From positions 6,820,001-6,884,000 of the forward strand of contig JACDQD010000004.1 in NCBI GenBank assembly GCA_019843655.1: a DNA stretch of 64,000 bases. Direction: 5' to 3'. This document shows, piece after piece, positions 15,841 through 25,389 of the stretch (its first letter is position 1; every line of letters starts with the position of its first letter). A program made the position numbers and the translations under genes. The stretch is from Lethocerus indicus. Lineage: Eukaryota; Arthropoda; Insecta; Hemiptera; Belostomatidae. Below the pieces are notes generated by a model. The model was not told where the DNA came from. It worked only from the letters and a program-made list of their open reading frames with translations, and did no database searches.

Positions 15841-15993
15841 TAACATAACAGCAATTAAAGCGATATAAATAAATAAGTAAATACATTGTGTTACATACAA
15901 CTCCTGCGTATGTTGACGTTATTTTGCCAGTTGTATTTATTAACATATCGGAAATTAAAGCGATATAAATAAATAAGTAAATATATTGTGTTA
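15841..15993. repeat. Two 53-bp direct repeats, 100-bp spacing
   Basis: 15841-15893 and 15941-15993 share the core AATTAAAGCGATATAAATAA and continue AATAAGTAAATA(C/T)ATTGTGTTA, with only a few mismatches. The start-to-start distance is exactly 100 bp. They lie about 1.2 kb downstream of the PLC-epsilon-like stop codon. Confidence 0.9.
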
Positions 15994-16714
15994 ATAGTAT
16001 ATTCTTCCATTATATAGCATTCATAAAAGTATATTCACTAATATGACACAATGGAAAAAATACATCAATAACATCAGACAAATAAATGTTCCACTTACCT
16101 TAGTGGATAAGAGAGGACAAGAGGAGTCTTGGAATGCAATTTGATTCAGGTACATGAGAGCAAGTAAACAAAATGAAATCATTTTTTAATGTTATACAAG
16201 AGATTTTTGGTCAGGCTAGGGGCCTTAAGATATTAAGTCACAAGGCAATAAATGTGTTCACACATGTGTGAGCTTAAAACTAATATGGATATGTGATTAG
16301 TTAACAACGTGATATATTAAAGCTTTCTTACATTACAACGAGTTCATTTGCAATTATTTACAATTATTTGCCAACATCAAAATTACAAAATTTTCATAAG
16401 AAAACAACAAATATATATATGTATATAAAATTAATCGGATAAAGATACGAATTATAATATGTATTTATTATTTAGAGTTTGGTCAATAAAATTTAGCTCT
16501 TCACGCAGTATCTCGCTTTTTTAATGTTTTTGATTTACCCTGGAAACCATCGGACTAGCTCTAGAGACCGGCCAAACAGTATTGTTATTTCAGCGTGGTT
16601 TATAACCAGTCGAACACACCTTCTTTTTTCACTCGACGTTACTTTCAAACAAGCATAAACTTTATAAACTTAATATAGAATGTCTTTTAAATCTATATTT
16701 TATCTTAGTAACTT

Positions 16715-17147
16715 TAATGTTGTACGATATTTTTATTTATTAAACAATACTGGTTTGTAATCAGCTATTCACCCATATCAGTGATTTCTTTACATTATTT
16801 AAATACTTTACACGTAGAAAAGAATGTACAATAGCATATACACAGTTTTAATGTAAGGAAGATATTTTGTTTCAAAAAGCGGAAAATATAAACAAAGAAA
16901 TGAAAAAATAATATAATCAATAGAAAAACAGCGACGAACGTACGTATAGTATCACAGAAAGTTTGATAATGACTAGACTCGGATTATGGACAAGCCATAC
17001 TCGTAAGATACAACAGAGTTGCACTGAAATTCAGATTACAAATCGAAAGAACGAATCGACCGACGCTCACTCCGTCCGAAAGAAGGAAGAAGGCGCCGGC
17101 CTCTCGTCAAGCTCGATCGCCGGCTAAGTCGGGAAGCAGAGTAGAAA
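16715..17147 (-). other. Probable 3'UTR and polyadenylation signal of the PLC-epsilon-like gene
   Basis: Downstream of the stop codon the minus strand turns A/T-rich. Two overlapping AATAAA hexamers lie at 16732-16737 and 16736-16741 (TTTATT on the plus strand), about 410 bases past the stop. A third AATAAA is at 16462-16467. The first pair is the best guess for the proximal poly(A) signal; the transcript end cannot be fixed from sequence alone. Confidence 0.45.
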
Positions 17148-19079
17148 TCATGATTTCCAGACGCGCAGCTTCCTCAGCGAGACCCTCTTCAGCCGGGAGA
17201 CGGTGGTCCTCATGTCCGGGTCGCGCGACTCGTCGTCACTGAGCGTCTCCCCCTCCGAATGGACCTCGCGCTGCCTCCTCGAATACGTGCCCACCTCGCG
17301 CACGCTCTGGCTGCCCCCGCTCAACGGGAACCTCGTCTTGGCCGTCGGGTCGCTCAGCGCCTCCCCCACCGGCAGCTTACCCAACCCTTTGCTCAGCCTG
17401 TCCAGAGTAGCCGTCTTCAGATTGGTCTGCCGCCTCGTTTCCCTCTCCCTCAGAATGAATCTGCCGATGGTTTGCCAGTGCGCCTGAGTCCTGTATACGT
17501 TCTCGTCGTCCGGAAGAACTCTCTGTTGGCGCCCGCTCCCCCATTCCAATTCTTCGAGCAGTACGAACCTCGTCGGATCTTCCATCCTCCTGGCTTTAAC
17601 CAGCGCCTGGGCCAACACGTCCTGGGCGCAAGCGCTCCGCGGAACTTTCAGAATCGCGTAGGGTATTTCGGGCGATACGTTGTAGACGCACACTAAAAAG
17701 TTATCCGCTTCGTCCCAGGTTCTGGCCTGCCTGACGCGCGTCGACCTGATCGAGGACAACCAAGCTCTACTGCTGGGGTCGTCTCCCAACTTCTTCAACA
17801 GGAATTTCCCCTCGCCCTGCCACTGGGCCTGTGCCTGAAGGGGACACTCCTGAGGGTCGAGCACTCTCTGCGTCGCCGGTATTTCCCTGTCCTTCCTTTC
17901 CCAGCCCCGCGACACCTCCTCTACTAGAACGTAGTCGTGCACCCTTTCCGAACTCTGACCGGTCTTCTGGAGGGCCTGAAGCACCACTTCTTGAGTTGTA
18001 CTCTCTTGGGTTATCTTCAGTATGATATAAGGCTTTTCGGGGACGACTCCGTAAACCATCAAGAAGAACATGCGTCTCTTTCCTCCGGCCGGCCTCATAT
18101 CTTGTCGGGCGTCCGAGGTTTCCTGCGTGTTGGATCTGCCGGAAGTCTCGCCCTGCGGAACGCTCTCCTCTTCCGTCCTCGAATATACGAATAGGGTGGA
18201 TAATTGTAGAGGCTGGTTTTGAGGGGTCCTCAGCCTGACGTGCCTATAGCCGGGCCGCAGGCATTTCAGAGGCAGCACCCTCTGGCACAACAGGTGATTG
18301 GTGTTGGCGTCCAGTACGCTGAACCTGAGAAAAGCCAAGTCGGTGTACATTACTTGGAAGAAGAACGGCTCGTTCCAGATGGGGTTCAAGGCGTTTCTCT
18401 GAACGATTTTCGTCTTCTGTTTGTTGCAGTCGACTTGAATCCCAACGACTTCGACTTCAACGAATACGCTGGCCGTGAGATTGCTCTGGCTGACGTATTG
18501 GCCCGAAATAATGTTGAGTATTATCTGGGAGGAGTGGAGTCCGTCGAACTCCTTGTCCCAGGGATTGAACCGCCTGTACATCATGTGCGTACGGTCGCGC
18601 ATCACCGTCGGCTTCAGCACGTAGCCGCACCGGCCGTTCTGTTCGAACATGGCCGAGTTAATGTGGAGTGCGGCGTCCTCGGTCTGATAGTTGAGAGCGA
18701 CCATCTGTATTCCGAAAGCCCAGAACATGACCGGATTGAAATTGGAAGAGTCGATACGCATGGCTGCCGGGTAGGTGCGCACCAGTTGGGTCTCCGTGTG
18801 GGCCACTAGCGCCAACGGCTGTTTGCGGCAGAGTTTACGGGCGTAGTTCTCATTGAGTGATGAGCACTGGTAGCAGGGGTGGAATGTCGACTGGTTGACG
18901 CGCTGCTTGGAGTAGTTGAAGGAGTCGCTGCCGGGGCTGCCGGTGCCCGGCCCTCCGATGCTGCTCCCGCTGTTCTTCTTCAGCATCACGCTCGTCGTCA
19001 CCGCCGCCACCGCCGCCACCCTTTTGCACCGCACGGAACTATTCGGACTAATTGTATTCAGCCCTCGGAATTTTATAGC
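17148..19079 (-). CDS. PLCE1: PLC-epsilon-like terminal exon 20: Y box, C2, RA1, RA2
   Basis: A single 1.9-kb exon of 643 codons plus TGA. AIKFRGL starts the Y box (acceptor ATTTACAG at 19080). Then comes an insertion of about 60 residues, at the place where PLC-epsilon has its Y-box insert; next CYQCSSLNENYARKLC, RTYPAAMRIDSSNFNP (substrate-binding Arg/Tyr) and NYQTEDAALHINSAMF. The C2 domain is at about 18530-18174 (VEVEVVGI, RNALNPIWNEPFFFQV). RA1 is at about 18077-17787 and RA2 at about 17705-17439; both have the ubiquitin-like pattern and end in a similar Q-x-x-W-x(4)-[KR]F-[IL]L motif. In RA2 the strand AILKVPR carries basic residues where Ras/Rap contacts are expected. The C terminus is basic/Ser-rich and ends KLRVWKS. 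Confidence 0.97.
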   Translation of the reverse strand, partial: AIKFRGLNTISPNSSVRCKRVAAVAAVTTSVMLKKNSGSSIGGPGTGSPGSDSFNYSKQRVNQSTFHPCYQCSSLNENYARKLCRKQPLALVAHTETQLVRTYPAAMRIDSSNFNPVMFWAFGIQMVALNYQTEDAALHINSAMFEQNGRCGYVLKPTVMRDRTHMMYRRFNPWDKEFDGLHSSQIILNIISGQYVSQSNLTASVFVEVEVVGIQVDCNKQKTKIVQRNALNPIWNEPFFFQVMYTDLAFLRFSVLDANTNHLLCQRVLPLKCLRPGYRHVRLRTPQNQPLQLSTLFVYSRTEEESVPQGETSGRSNTQETSDARQDMRPAGGKRRMFFLMVYGVVPEKPYIILKITQESTTQEVVLQALQKTGQSSERVHDYVLVEEVSRGWERKDREIPATQRVLDPQECPLQAQAQWQGEGKFLLKKLGDDPSSRAWLSSIRSTRVRQARTWDEADNFLVCVYNVSPEIPYAILKVPRSACAQDVLAQALVKARRMEDPTRFVLLEELEWGSGRQQRVLPDDENVYRTQAHWQTIGRFILRERETRRQTNLKTATLDRLSKGLGKLPVGEALSDPTAKTRFPLSGGSQSVREVGTYSRRQREVHSEGETLSDDESRDPDMRTTVSRLKRVSLRKLRVWKS

Positions 19080-19746
19080 CTGTAAATTATAACACTTTAA
19101 TATTAACCATAGTCTCGAACGATATTATTTAGAACCTATTTTATTTTAAATATAACTACTTTGACATACTCCGAATGTGTATAACATTAACTAAAAATGT
19201 AAATTTACAGACTGCATTTTATATACATCCGAACGTTCTCCAATTATTTAACAACTTGTTTTAATTTTAAATAATCGTACATTTTAAACAATAAAAGATT
19301 TACATTCCCTTCGAAATCATTCTGAATATCTGAGCATCTGGGGAGTACAATAGTTAAAATTATATTTAGTGACAGTGCACTTTGATAACTGCGTTTTAAT
19401 GTACTTTTGATGGAGAATCCACCCGTTGATGGCAGGCACCCCTGCTCCTGCCAGCACCAGGAGGTGAGGAAATCACGTCATCACTTCCGCTTATGGCGGC
19501 GCTCGGTAATTTCTGGAAGGTGACGCGAGGGAATTGTTGAATTAGAAGCTTGGATTTGTGGGAGAGTTTGTAACGGATGGATTTATATCGGGAAACCGCT
19601 AGTTTGTGAATGAAAGCGACTTTCAAATTGGAATAATTTGCGGTTAGATATAATGTATAAGGTGGAGCGTTAACGATGGATCCAGGAAGGAAAAATTTAG
19701 AGGAATATCGATAGCTTATATCGAGTATATGCGAGGATTCACTTAC
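19080..19746 (-). other. PLCE1: Intron between exons 19 and 20
   Basis: 667-bp A/T-rich intron with GTAAGT donor and TTTACAG acceptor. Open frames run a little way into it past exon 19 but have no coding character. Confidence 0.9.
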
Positions 19747-19946
19747 CTGAACGTAAACAACCAGATCGGAAAGCTCTCGGGCAATTTGACTGCTCTGTTT
19801 TTTGGCTTTGTGAGATGTCTCGTCCTCGAACATGCTCCAGTCGATTTCGGCTAGCTGGTTGGCCGGTGACTTTCCTGCCGATCGAGACGGGGTCTTCAGT
19901 GCACTGTCATGACTTGAAAGGGAATCTGTCCTAGTGCAGTCTGTCC
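19747..19946 (-). CDS. PLCE1: PLC-epsilon-like exon 19: X-Y linker into Y box
   Basis: Encodes about 67 residues: a Ser/Thr-rich linker (TDCTRTDSLSSHDSALKTPS), EIDWSMFEDETSHKAKKQSS, and IARELSDLVVYVQ, the conserved first strand of the Y box (vertebrate ...APELSDLVIYCQ). Acceptor TTTGCCAG|GG; donor CAG|GTAAGT; phase 1 in, phase 0 out. Read in the wrong phase it meets a stop within 20 codons, which is why the exon 18 frame matters. Confidence 0.94.
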
Positions 19947-21751
19947 CTGGCAAAGGGACCAACCATATCAATTAACTAAGGAGTGCATCGTACAGTACCA
20001 AAATCGTGTACCAAAATATATTACAAGTTAAGACTAATTTGAACCGAAGTTACGAATTAACTTACACGACAAAAACAGAAACCGTACTTACAATATATCG
20101 AAAAAACCAAACTAGAGGGACTCATCAATACACTTTTGGGAACAGTTAGGAATCGGGGAGAAAAGAGTGCATTAAACGGATTTATTGATTAATTTTTAAT
20201 AACCTCTTATTATTACTGCTGGTCTTTATGAATACCTCTTGGACCTAATGCGATGGCACCGAACTCAATGGCAAAAACAGCAACATAGTTCGCAATATTA
20301 AAACATAAACAAAAATAACTGGAAATGGCACTCAATTTTGACACTAGGACAGATTCGTTTGAAGACAGCTAATTCTACATTTCATATAATGAATGTAAAT
20401 GATTTCTACGGGGGAAAAGTTTTTAACTGTATTAATATGGGGTCTAACTGTTCATTAGAACCCAGAAAGGTTGCAGCATTGGCATTCATGATAGTAAGAA
20501 ATCGAAGTGATTTTCAAGTCAAACGGTGCCTAAAATGATAACTCCAGTAGAACTTATAGAAGTTATAAAAGCGAGTTCTAATAACTACTCAGCATGCCTT
20601 CTTCAGTGCACTAAGATTCGTTATAGCGTCGTTTAAAGAAAATTTTATTTTTAATAAACAAACGGCGAGCGAAATTCAATGTAACTGAGAAACAAAATTG
20701 TACACTGCGAAAAGTGTTGTATTTCTAAAATTTAGAATTCCTAATATGAAGCATGCCATTTCCGAACAAAGAAAGTATTTTATTAAGTAATGAGCTATGA
20801 AATTTTAGGGTATTGATAGAGTATATACCAGTGAATGCGACAATATTCTTATCTGTCATGCTAGAAAATCTAACAATGAGCAATATGCCTGAGTCGTCTC
20901 ATTTCAAATTGGCCATTATATTTTGTCCTTTTCAAAATCTCACAAACACTTAATTTCAGATTCAGTATTCTTATAAAGATTAACTATCATTTTCACTCAG
21001 GCAGTTTGCTGTTCATGATAAAAATCGTTTAATTCGAGCGCTAAACAGAGTGGTAATGGTTGATGGGGTGTGTCATAAATCTATGTAACCAGCGATCGGT
21101 TGATTGTGTAAAAATGTGGATTGGTCGAATATTTTTGCTTCTCTTCCATATTTTGTTTTCTGTAATCTGTAATTCCACACTATTTACATACCGATTTATC
21201 TAACCGGCCACTCATCAAATTACGGGTAAAATACAGCGATGCAGTTTTGAGAGCAGTCAGTTAATCTGTCAATAAACCAATCGCAAGTCATTCATGCACA
21301 ACTGAGCAGAATAAAATGTCCTAATAAATATCATACAAGCGCTAAACCATCTCTGTTCCCATTTTTGGGCCTGCTTCGTATACAAATCTTTATTTCAGAA
21401 TAGATATAACAATACGTTGACGAGTTTACGTCGAAACTTGTACCTAAATATAGTTCGATATTGAATAATATGTTGTTTTCTTTTAAGATAATGTCATTGT
21501 TCATCGATAAAACAATGAAGAAATATGTTAATTTATAAGGTACGACTATCGAAAGGGTGAAAATTAATTATTTAAAATATCGTTTTCCTCCACAATGCCA
21601 GGTAGGGGTCTCACTTTCACCTAACCGCGTGGTACTGTATCTATTAAATGTTAATAGATCTGAATGCTCGAAAATTCGAGATAATGTTATTTCAGACATT
21701 GACTAGAGCAGAGATGGTTGGCCAGGAAATGGCGGTGAGTCTACTACTCAC
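19947..21751 (-). other. PLCE1: Intron between exons 18 and 19
   Basis: 1.8-kb A/T-rich intron, GTGAGT donor, TTTGCCAG acceptor. No exon, repeat or RNA gene was recognised in it. Confidence 0.88.
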
Positions 21752-22048
21752 CGTCGATGTTTTCATTGTCGTCGTCGTCGTCGTCATCTTCGTCGTCGCT
21801 GAACTCGTCGTTGACCGAACCGCCGCTGGTATTCGATATGATTGAGGAGGCCCTGCCCGAGGGGGTACCTGGTGGGTCCTGGCCACCCCCTTGCCCCTCA
21901 CCGTCGGGAACATCGGTATGTCGGCCATCAGCTTCTTGTTCTTGATCAGTATCCTGTTGCGGAGCTGCGAGGGAGACGGCAGGCAGGGGTCGTCGCTGAA
22001 GTCGGCCTCGAACAGGAATTTCGTCACCAGTTTGTCGCCGAAAACAGT
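21752..22048 (-). CDS. PLCE1: PLC-epsilon-like exon 18: end of X box and acidic X-Y linker, with apparent 1-base frameshift
   Basis: The 5' part encodes [20 protein letters not shown] and [18 protein letters not shown], the conserved end of the X box with the substrate-binding Lys pair around KNKK. The 3' part, in another frame, encodes [20 protein letters not shown] followed by a run of Asp (D/E linker). The entry phase (0, fixed by exon 17) demands the first frame; the exit phase (1, fixed by exon 19) demands the second. The exon is 297 bases where 298 are needed. The switch is best placed at the five-G run 21861-21865 (five C on the coding strand). Acceptor TTTTGTTAG|ACT; donor GACG|GTGAGT. 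Acidic X-Y linkers are autoinhibitory in PLCs (family knowledge). Confidence 0.9.
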
Positions 22049-22449
22049 CTAACAAAAGATAAGAATAACTTAGTTTTGATAAGAAACTTAGAAACTACGG
22101 AATAGATATTGATGCTATAATTTCACACGGTCGTCATCATTGATGTTACACCATAACTAATGAAAACATCGTTCATAAATTGATAAGTGTAGCATTGATG
22201 AACATATCATTAGTTATAATAAATCATAATTAGAACACTAATATTTAGAATCATATACTGGTACCAGTAATTTTTAACAGTACAGTATTCTACTTTCTAA
22301 ATAAAATACATAAATCGACATACAATCCTTACGCTTAACATATAATATACACGATTCCAGACATTATCAGGAACTAAATATAGGTATAAATGTAAATATT
22401 TATGATTCTATAGCATTTACTTAATTGAATTTTAGTACAAAATATTCAC
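22049..22449 (-). other. PLCE1: Intron between exons 17 and 18
   Basis: 401-bp A/T-rich intron, donor GTGAAT, acceptor TTTTGTTAG. Nothing else seen. Confidence 0.88.
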
Positions 22450-22674
22450 CTGAAAAATCTGTGCCATACGCGCTTGCTGATGGATTGAACAATGGTTTTC
22501 AATTGACAATATCACTGGGTAGGGTGATGTAACAAATGCACTTCTGTTAATTGCTTCGACTACTGATCGGAATGGTATCTTTGTTGTGAAAGTGTGGCCG
22601 TGGTAAATGAGGGGAGTGCCGTCGTCTCCATCCCAACAGTCCAATTCCACGCATCTACAGCCAGTCAACAGCAC
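22450..22674 (-). CDS. PLCE1: PLC-epsilon-like exon 17: X box active site
   Basis: Encodes 75 residues: [34 protein letters not shown] and [20 protein letters not shown]. It contains the PLC signature C-R-x-[VL]-E-L-D-C-W-[DN]-G (catalytic/Ca2+-binding Glu and Asp), the second catalytic His in YHGHT, and the Glu of SIENHC. All residues expected for an active PI-PLC are present. Acceptor AAATTTAG|GTG; donor TTTTTCAG|GTGAAT; phase 0 at both ends. Confidence 0.97.
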
Positions 22675-22793
22675 CTAAATTTCAATTTTCATATTAAAAC
22701 ATTTTTATATGCGATATTCATAAGCACAGAAAAAATGTACAGACTAGTTACTATTCAGTAAATAATAAATTACACATACACATACATGTATAA

Positions 22794-22846
<53 letters not shown>

Positions 22847-23432
22847 AAATATGCATACATAAAAATAGGACACAGTAATCATCATAGTTAGTAACTGTGT
22901 TTAGATTTGAACAAATTTTAAGTATTCTATTATCAAGTTTCAAAGAATCTGATTCATTTCATTATATGATGCACTGAACATTTATACACTGATTTCTGAA
23001 ATGCCCCTCCTATTCCATAATTCTATAATTAATGAATTTACTTAAAATAATAACAATAATATTCAGTGACACTAATATTATGAATTTCAAATATAGAAAA
23101 TTAATATTGAATATGTTACATTGAAAGTAAAGTCTAACTGAGCCTAAAAATGTTTCAACAAAAAACATATATAATAGCTGCATATGATGTTTGATAATGT
23201 TTTCTTTTAATTACATATCTAAAAGCATTTTGTAATATTGAATTATGTGTGTACACACAAAGTGAATACAAGTGCATAAATATTCAAAGTTTATAAAAAT
23301 TATTTTTTTTATTCAAGGAAAAATAAATGTTTAAATAAATTAAATAATAACTATTTACTGTAGGTTTAAAAATAAATCAATTTTAATAAATTAAAATGTA
23401 TGAAATAGTTCAAGGATTAAATTTATTTTTAC
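22675..23432 (-). other. PLCE1: Intron between exons 16 and 17
   Basis: 758-bp very A/T-rich intron, donor GTAAAA, acceptor AAATTTAG. It contains the TA microsatellite at 22799-22843. Confidence 0.88.
22799..22843. repeat. (TA)n microsatellite
   Basis: About 22 uninterrupted TA units inside the intron between exons 16 and 17. Likely length-polymorphic and prone to assembly slippage. Confidence 0.97.
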
Positions 23433-23660
23433 TTGGCTATAAAGATCAACAGAAGATTCTCCCTTTAATTGGTGCCCTGTTAGATAGGTATTATGTGATG
23501 AAGCTATGTAATAATGGGAAAGTGGGTAGTCCATTTCTTTTTCATCTGGAAATACTTTTTCATTGATAAATGCAAAATTTTCCTTATCCATTAAAAATCT
23601 TGCAAAACCTTCAAATGAGAGGCAGTTTTGGGATCTCAGTGTTGGGTCTGGTTCATGTCT
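23433..23660 (-). CDS. PLCE1: PLC-epsilon-like exon 16: start of catalytic X box
   Basis: Encodes 76 residues: [20 protein letters not shown] and then [20 protein letters not shown] followed by [22 protein letters not shown] holds the first catalytic histidine of PI-PLCs, and the neighbouring Asn is a Ca2+/substrate ligand (family knowledge). This is nearly identical to vertebrate PLC-epsilon. Acceptor ATTTTCAG|AGA; donor CAA|GTAAAA (last exon base A, so a weak donor); phase 0 at both ends. Confidence 0.97.
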
Positions 23661-23849
23661 CTGAAAATGAGAAAATGAATTAAAAATTATAAATTATTAC
23701 ATAAAAATGATATGAAATAATATAAACACCTCTCTTTTAAGAGTCCAGTGTGATTATTCCATTTTCAGTTAATATTAAACATTTATGAATGTGTGATCTT
23801 ATACCAAGTATAATTGAACATTTAGAGAAATATTTTAATTAATGCTGAC

Positions 23850-24082
23850 CTGAATAAGGTCTTTAACCTGCTGTTCAGTATATTGCTCCAATTGTTTGGT
23901 CTCAAGAAATTTTGAAAAGTTAGCAAGTGTTATCACTTGAGATTTAGATGTGTCAACTCCAAAAGCACAATTAGCAACAATACTAGATGTGGCAATCACA
24001 TCAAATATTTTCTTCTTTTCCTGCAATGCTGGTGTGTTTTTGTATTCCATGAGATCTGCTGAACTGTTCCGTGTTAGTAAAC
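23850..24082 (-). CDS. PLCE1: PLC-epsilon-like exon 15: EF-hand region
   Basis: Encodes GLLTRNSSADL, then KIFDVIATSSIVANCAFGVD and FSKFLETKQLEQYTEQQVKD, ending LIQ, about 78 residues. LLTRN...ISDAIA-x-ASIVTN is the corresponding vertebrate pattern. The acceptor is CTTCAAG|GT (weak pyrimidine tract) and the donor CAG|GTCAGC is non-consensus at +3 to +5. Both are supported by phase (1 in, 0 out) and by unbroken homology on each side. Confidence 0.9.
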
Positions 24083-24230
24083 CTTGAAGTTCAACAAAAT
24101 AATATTTGGCATGAGGAGTAATAATTTTTTATATCCAAAAAATAATTATTTTATGATCACATTAAGTTACTTCAAGGAAAATTTGCATAACATATTTTTA
24201 TCTGATCAGCAGCCCCAAATATATATTTAC

Positions 24231-24364
24231 CAATTTTTGGAGTTCTTCCTGAATGTTCTGGAGAACTTTTCATACTGCCATCATTGAGTGAACTATCAGA
24301 CATACTTCTACAGGACATAGCAAACTGATCGAACAATTCTTTCAAATCCTTTCGAGCTCTTAAG
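24231..24364 (-). CDS. PLCE1: PLC-epsilon-like exon 14: EF-hand region
   Basis: Encodes (S)LRARKDLKELFDQFAMSCRS and a Ser-rich loop (SDSSLNDGSMKSSPEHSG). Vertebrate PLC-epsilon has SVRSRKDLKDLFDVYAVPC here. Acceptor CTATTCACAG|C; donor ATTG|GTAAAT; phase 2 in, phase 1 out. A/T-ending codons. Confidence 0.93.
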
Positions 24365-24532
24365 CTGTGAATAGAAATTCAGATAAGAAACCATGTATGA
24401 AAAAATAATCACGACCTAAATTATTTGAAGCAAAATTAATATATATGAAGTATTGTATACAAATATTTTACGTTGTATATATTAATAAAGTAGTCTAAAC
24501 CAAAATAAATATTTTTTGAATGACAGCAATAC

Positions 24533-24646
24533 CTGAAGGACTGAAAAAGAGCTACAAAGTCTACAAAATCCAGTTGTGTTTCATCAGTAATAGAACCATG
24601 CCGAAAATGACGAATTTGCCAGATTACATCATTCTTCACTTTTTCT
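24533..24646 (-). CDS. PLCE1: PLC-epsilon-like exon 13: EF-hand region, first part
   Basis: Encodes EKVKNDVIWQIRHFRHGSIT and DETQLDFVDFVALFQSF. The last part matches the vertebrate segment MSFVEFVELFKSFS. The remainder resembles the N-terminal part of a PLC EF-hand lobe. Acceptor ATAATTGCAG|AG; donor TTCAG|GTATTG; phase 2 in and out. Unlike exons 4, 6, 9, 18 and 20, codons here end mostly in A/T. Confidence 0.92.
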
Positions 24647-25195
24647 CTGCAATTATGAATGCAACATTAAATTATTACGAGTTTCACATAAAATAAAATA
24701 TCGAAAATAAATAAATATAATAATAATAAAAATAAAAATAAGGCAATACTGATGAAATTATTTCTTTTTCTGTCAAATTTATTAACCAAAATAAAATAGG
24801 GAATTATTATTTTACATGGTATAGACATGAATGAGCATCAATTACACTAATGGTTTTTTAAATAAATTAATGCTATCATACTGGCGACTCTTTCTTCCCA
24901 CTACTTGATTAGGTTTTATACTAGACTAGTTTAGGCTTATGGTTGTGTTCAGCGTTGTTACGTCAGTGATTGAGTAGAAAACAGTCAACGTTGAAGACAT
25001 GAGGAATCATGTGACCAGCATGCTCGATTTACCTACTGAATCTACCAACACTGAGGTACAGAAAATGTTGAATCGAAACTGTATGACCGAATCGGGGGTG
25101 GCGATGGCGATTGCGAGGGCGGTGGTATTATACCAGCCCGGTCAGGTATCCTAAATTGATTCCCACTCTTATATCTCGTTTTATTTCAACTTTAC
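24647..25195 (-). other. PLCE1: Intron between exons 12 and 13
   Basis: 549-bp intron, donor GTAAAG, acceptor ATTGCAG. A small G/C-rich patch (25090-25145) has no exon structure I can support. Confidence 0.85.
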
Positions 25196-25389
25196 CTGTG
25201 GTGATGAGTTGGGCTTGACGAATCAATGTGATCGGAAGAGCCCTGGGGGCTGTATCCTGGCCTCGCTTCCATGTCGCTTGAAATTGACCTCGACCTGCTG
25301 GGTGGTGGGCCGGGGCTGGCGGCCGGCCTCCTCTGTACGAAAGTTGAACTTGAACTTACTTCCCCAAAATCTACTCGGAAAGATTCTGG
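25196..25389 (-). CDS. PLCE1: PLC-epsilon-like exon 12: Ser/Pro-rich linker before EF hands
   Basis: Encodes about 65 residues: PESFRVDFGEVSSSSTFVQR, then a Pro/Arg/Ser region (SPGPPPSRSRSISSDMEARP) and a C-terminal His-rich end (SSPTHHH). No fold is recognised; the position matches the Ser-rich, poorly conserved linker upstream of the PLC-epsilon EF hands. Acceptor TTTTGTGTTACAG|CCA; donor CACAG|GTAAAG; phase 0 in, phase 2 out. An internal GAAGTAAGT at about 25354-25362 is a decoy donor. The SRSRSIS stretch is a plausible phosphorylation region (inference). Confidence 0.85.

Larger units (their letters stand above)
1..16714. other. Downstream non-coding region, no gene recognised
   Basis: No open frame here has a recognisable domain, convincing splice context or coding-like composition. 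The longest frames (250-798, 11464-11895, 12539-12988) look like chance. The region alternates A/T-rich stretches with short G/C-rich patches (for example 1555-1780, 9500-9660, 10140-10380, 13430-13920). It contains GA microsatellites at 6481-6501 and 13856-13881 and a 53-bp direct repeat at 15841-15993. Confidence 0.6.

Noticed and set aside
18219..18809. 196-residue plus-strand open frame opposite exon 20
   Set aside because: It is the antisense shadow of the G/C-rich PLC Y/C2 coding sequence; it has no domain signature of its own.
21692..21751. Continuation of the first exon 18 reading frame past the donor into a Thr-rich tail
   Set aside because: The Thr run is the Asp-repeat DNA read out of frame, and the splice donor plus exon 19 phase support the other frame.
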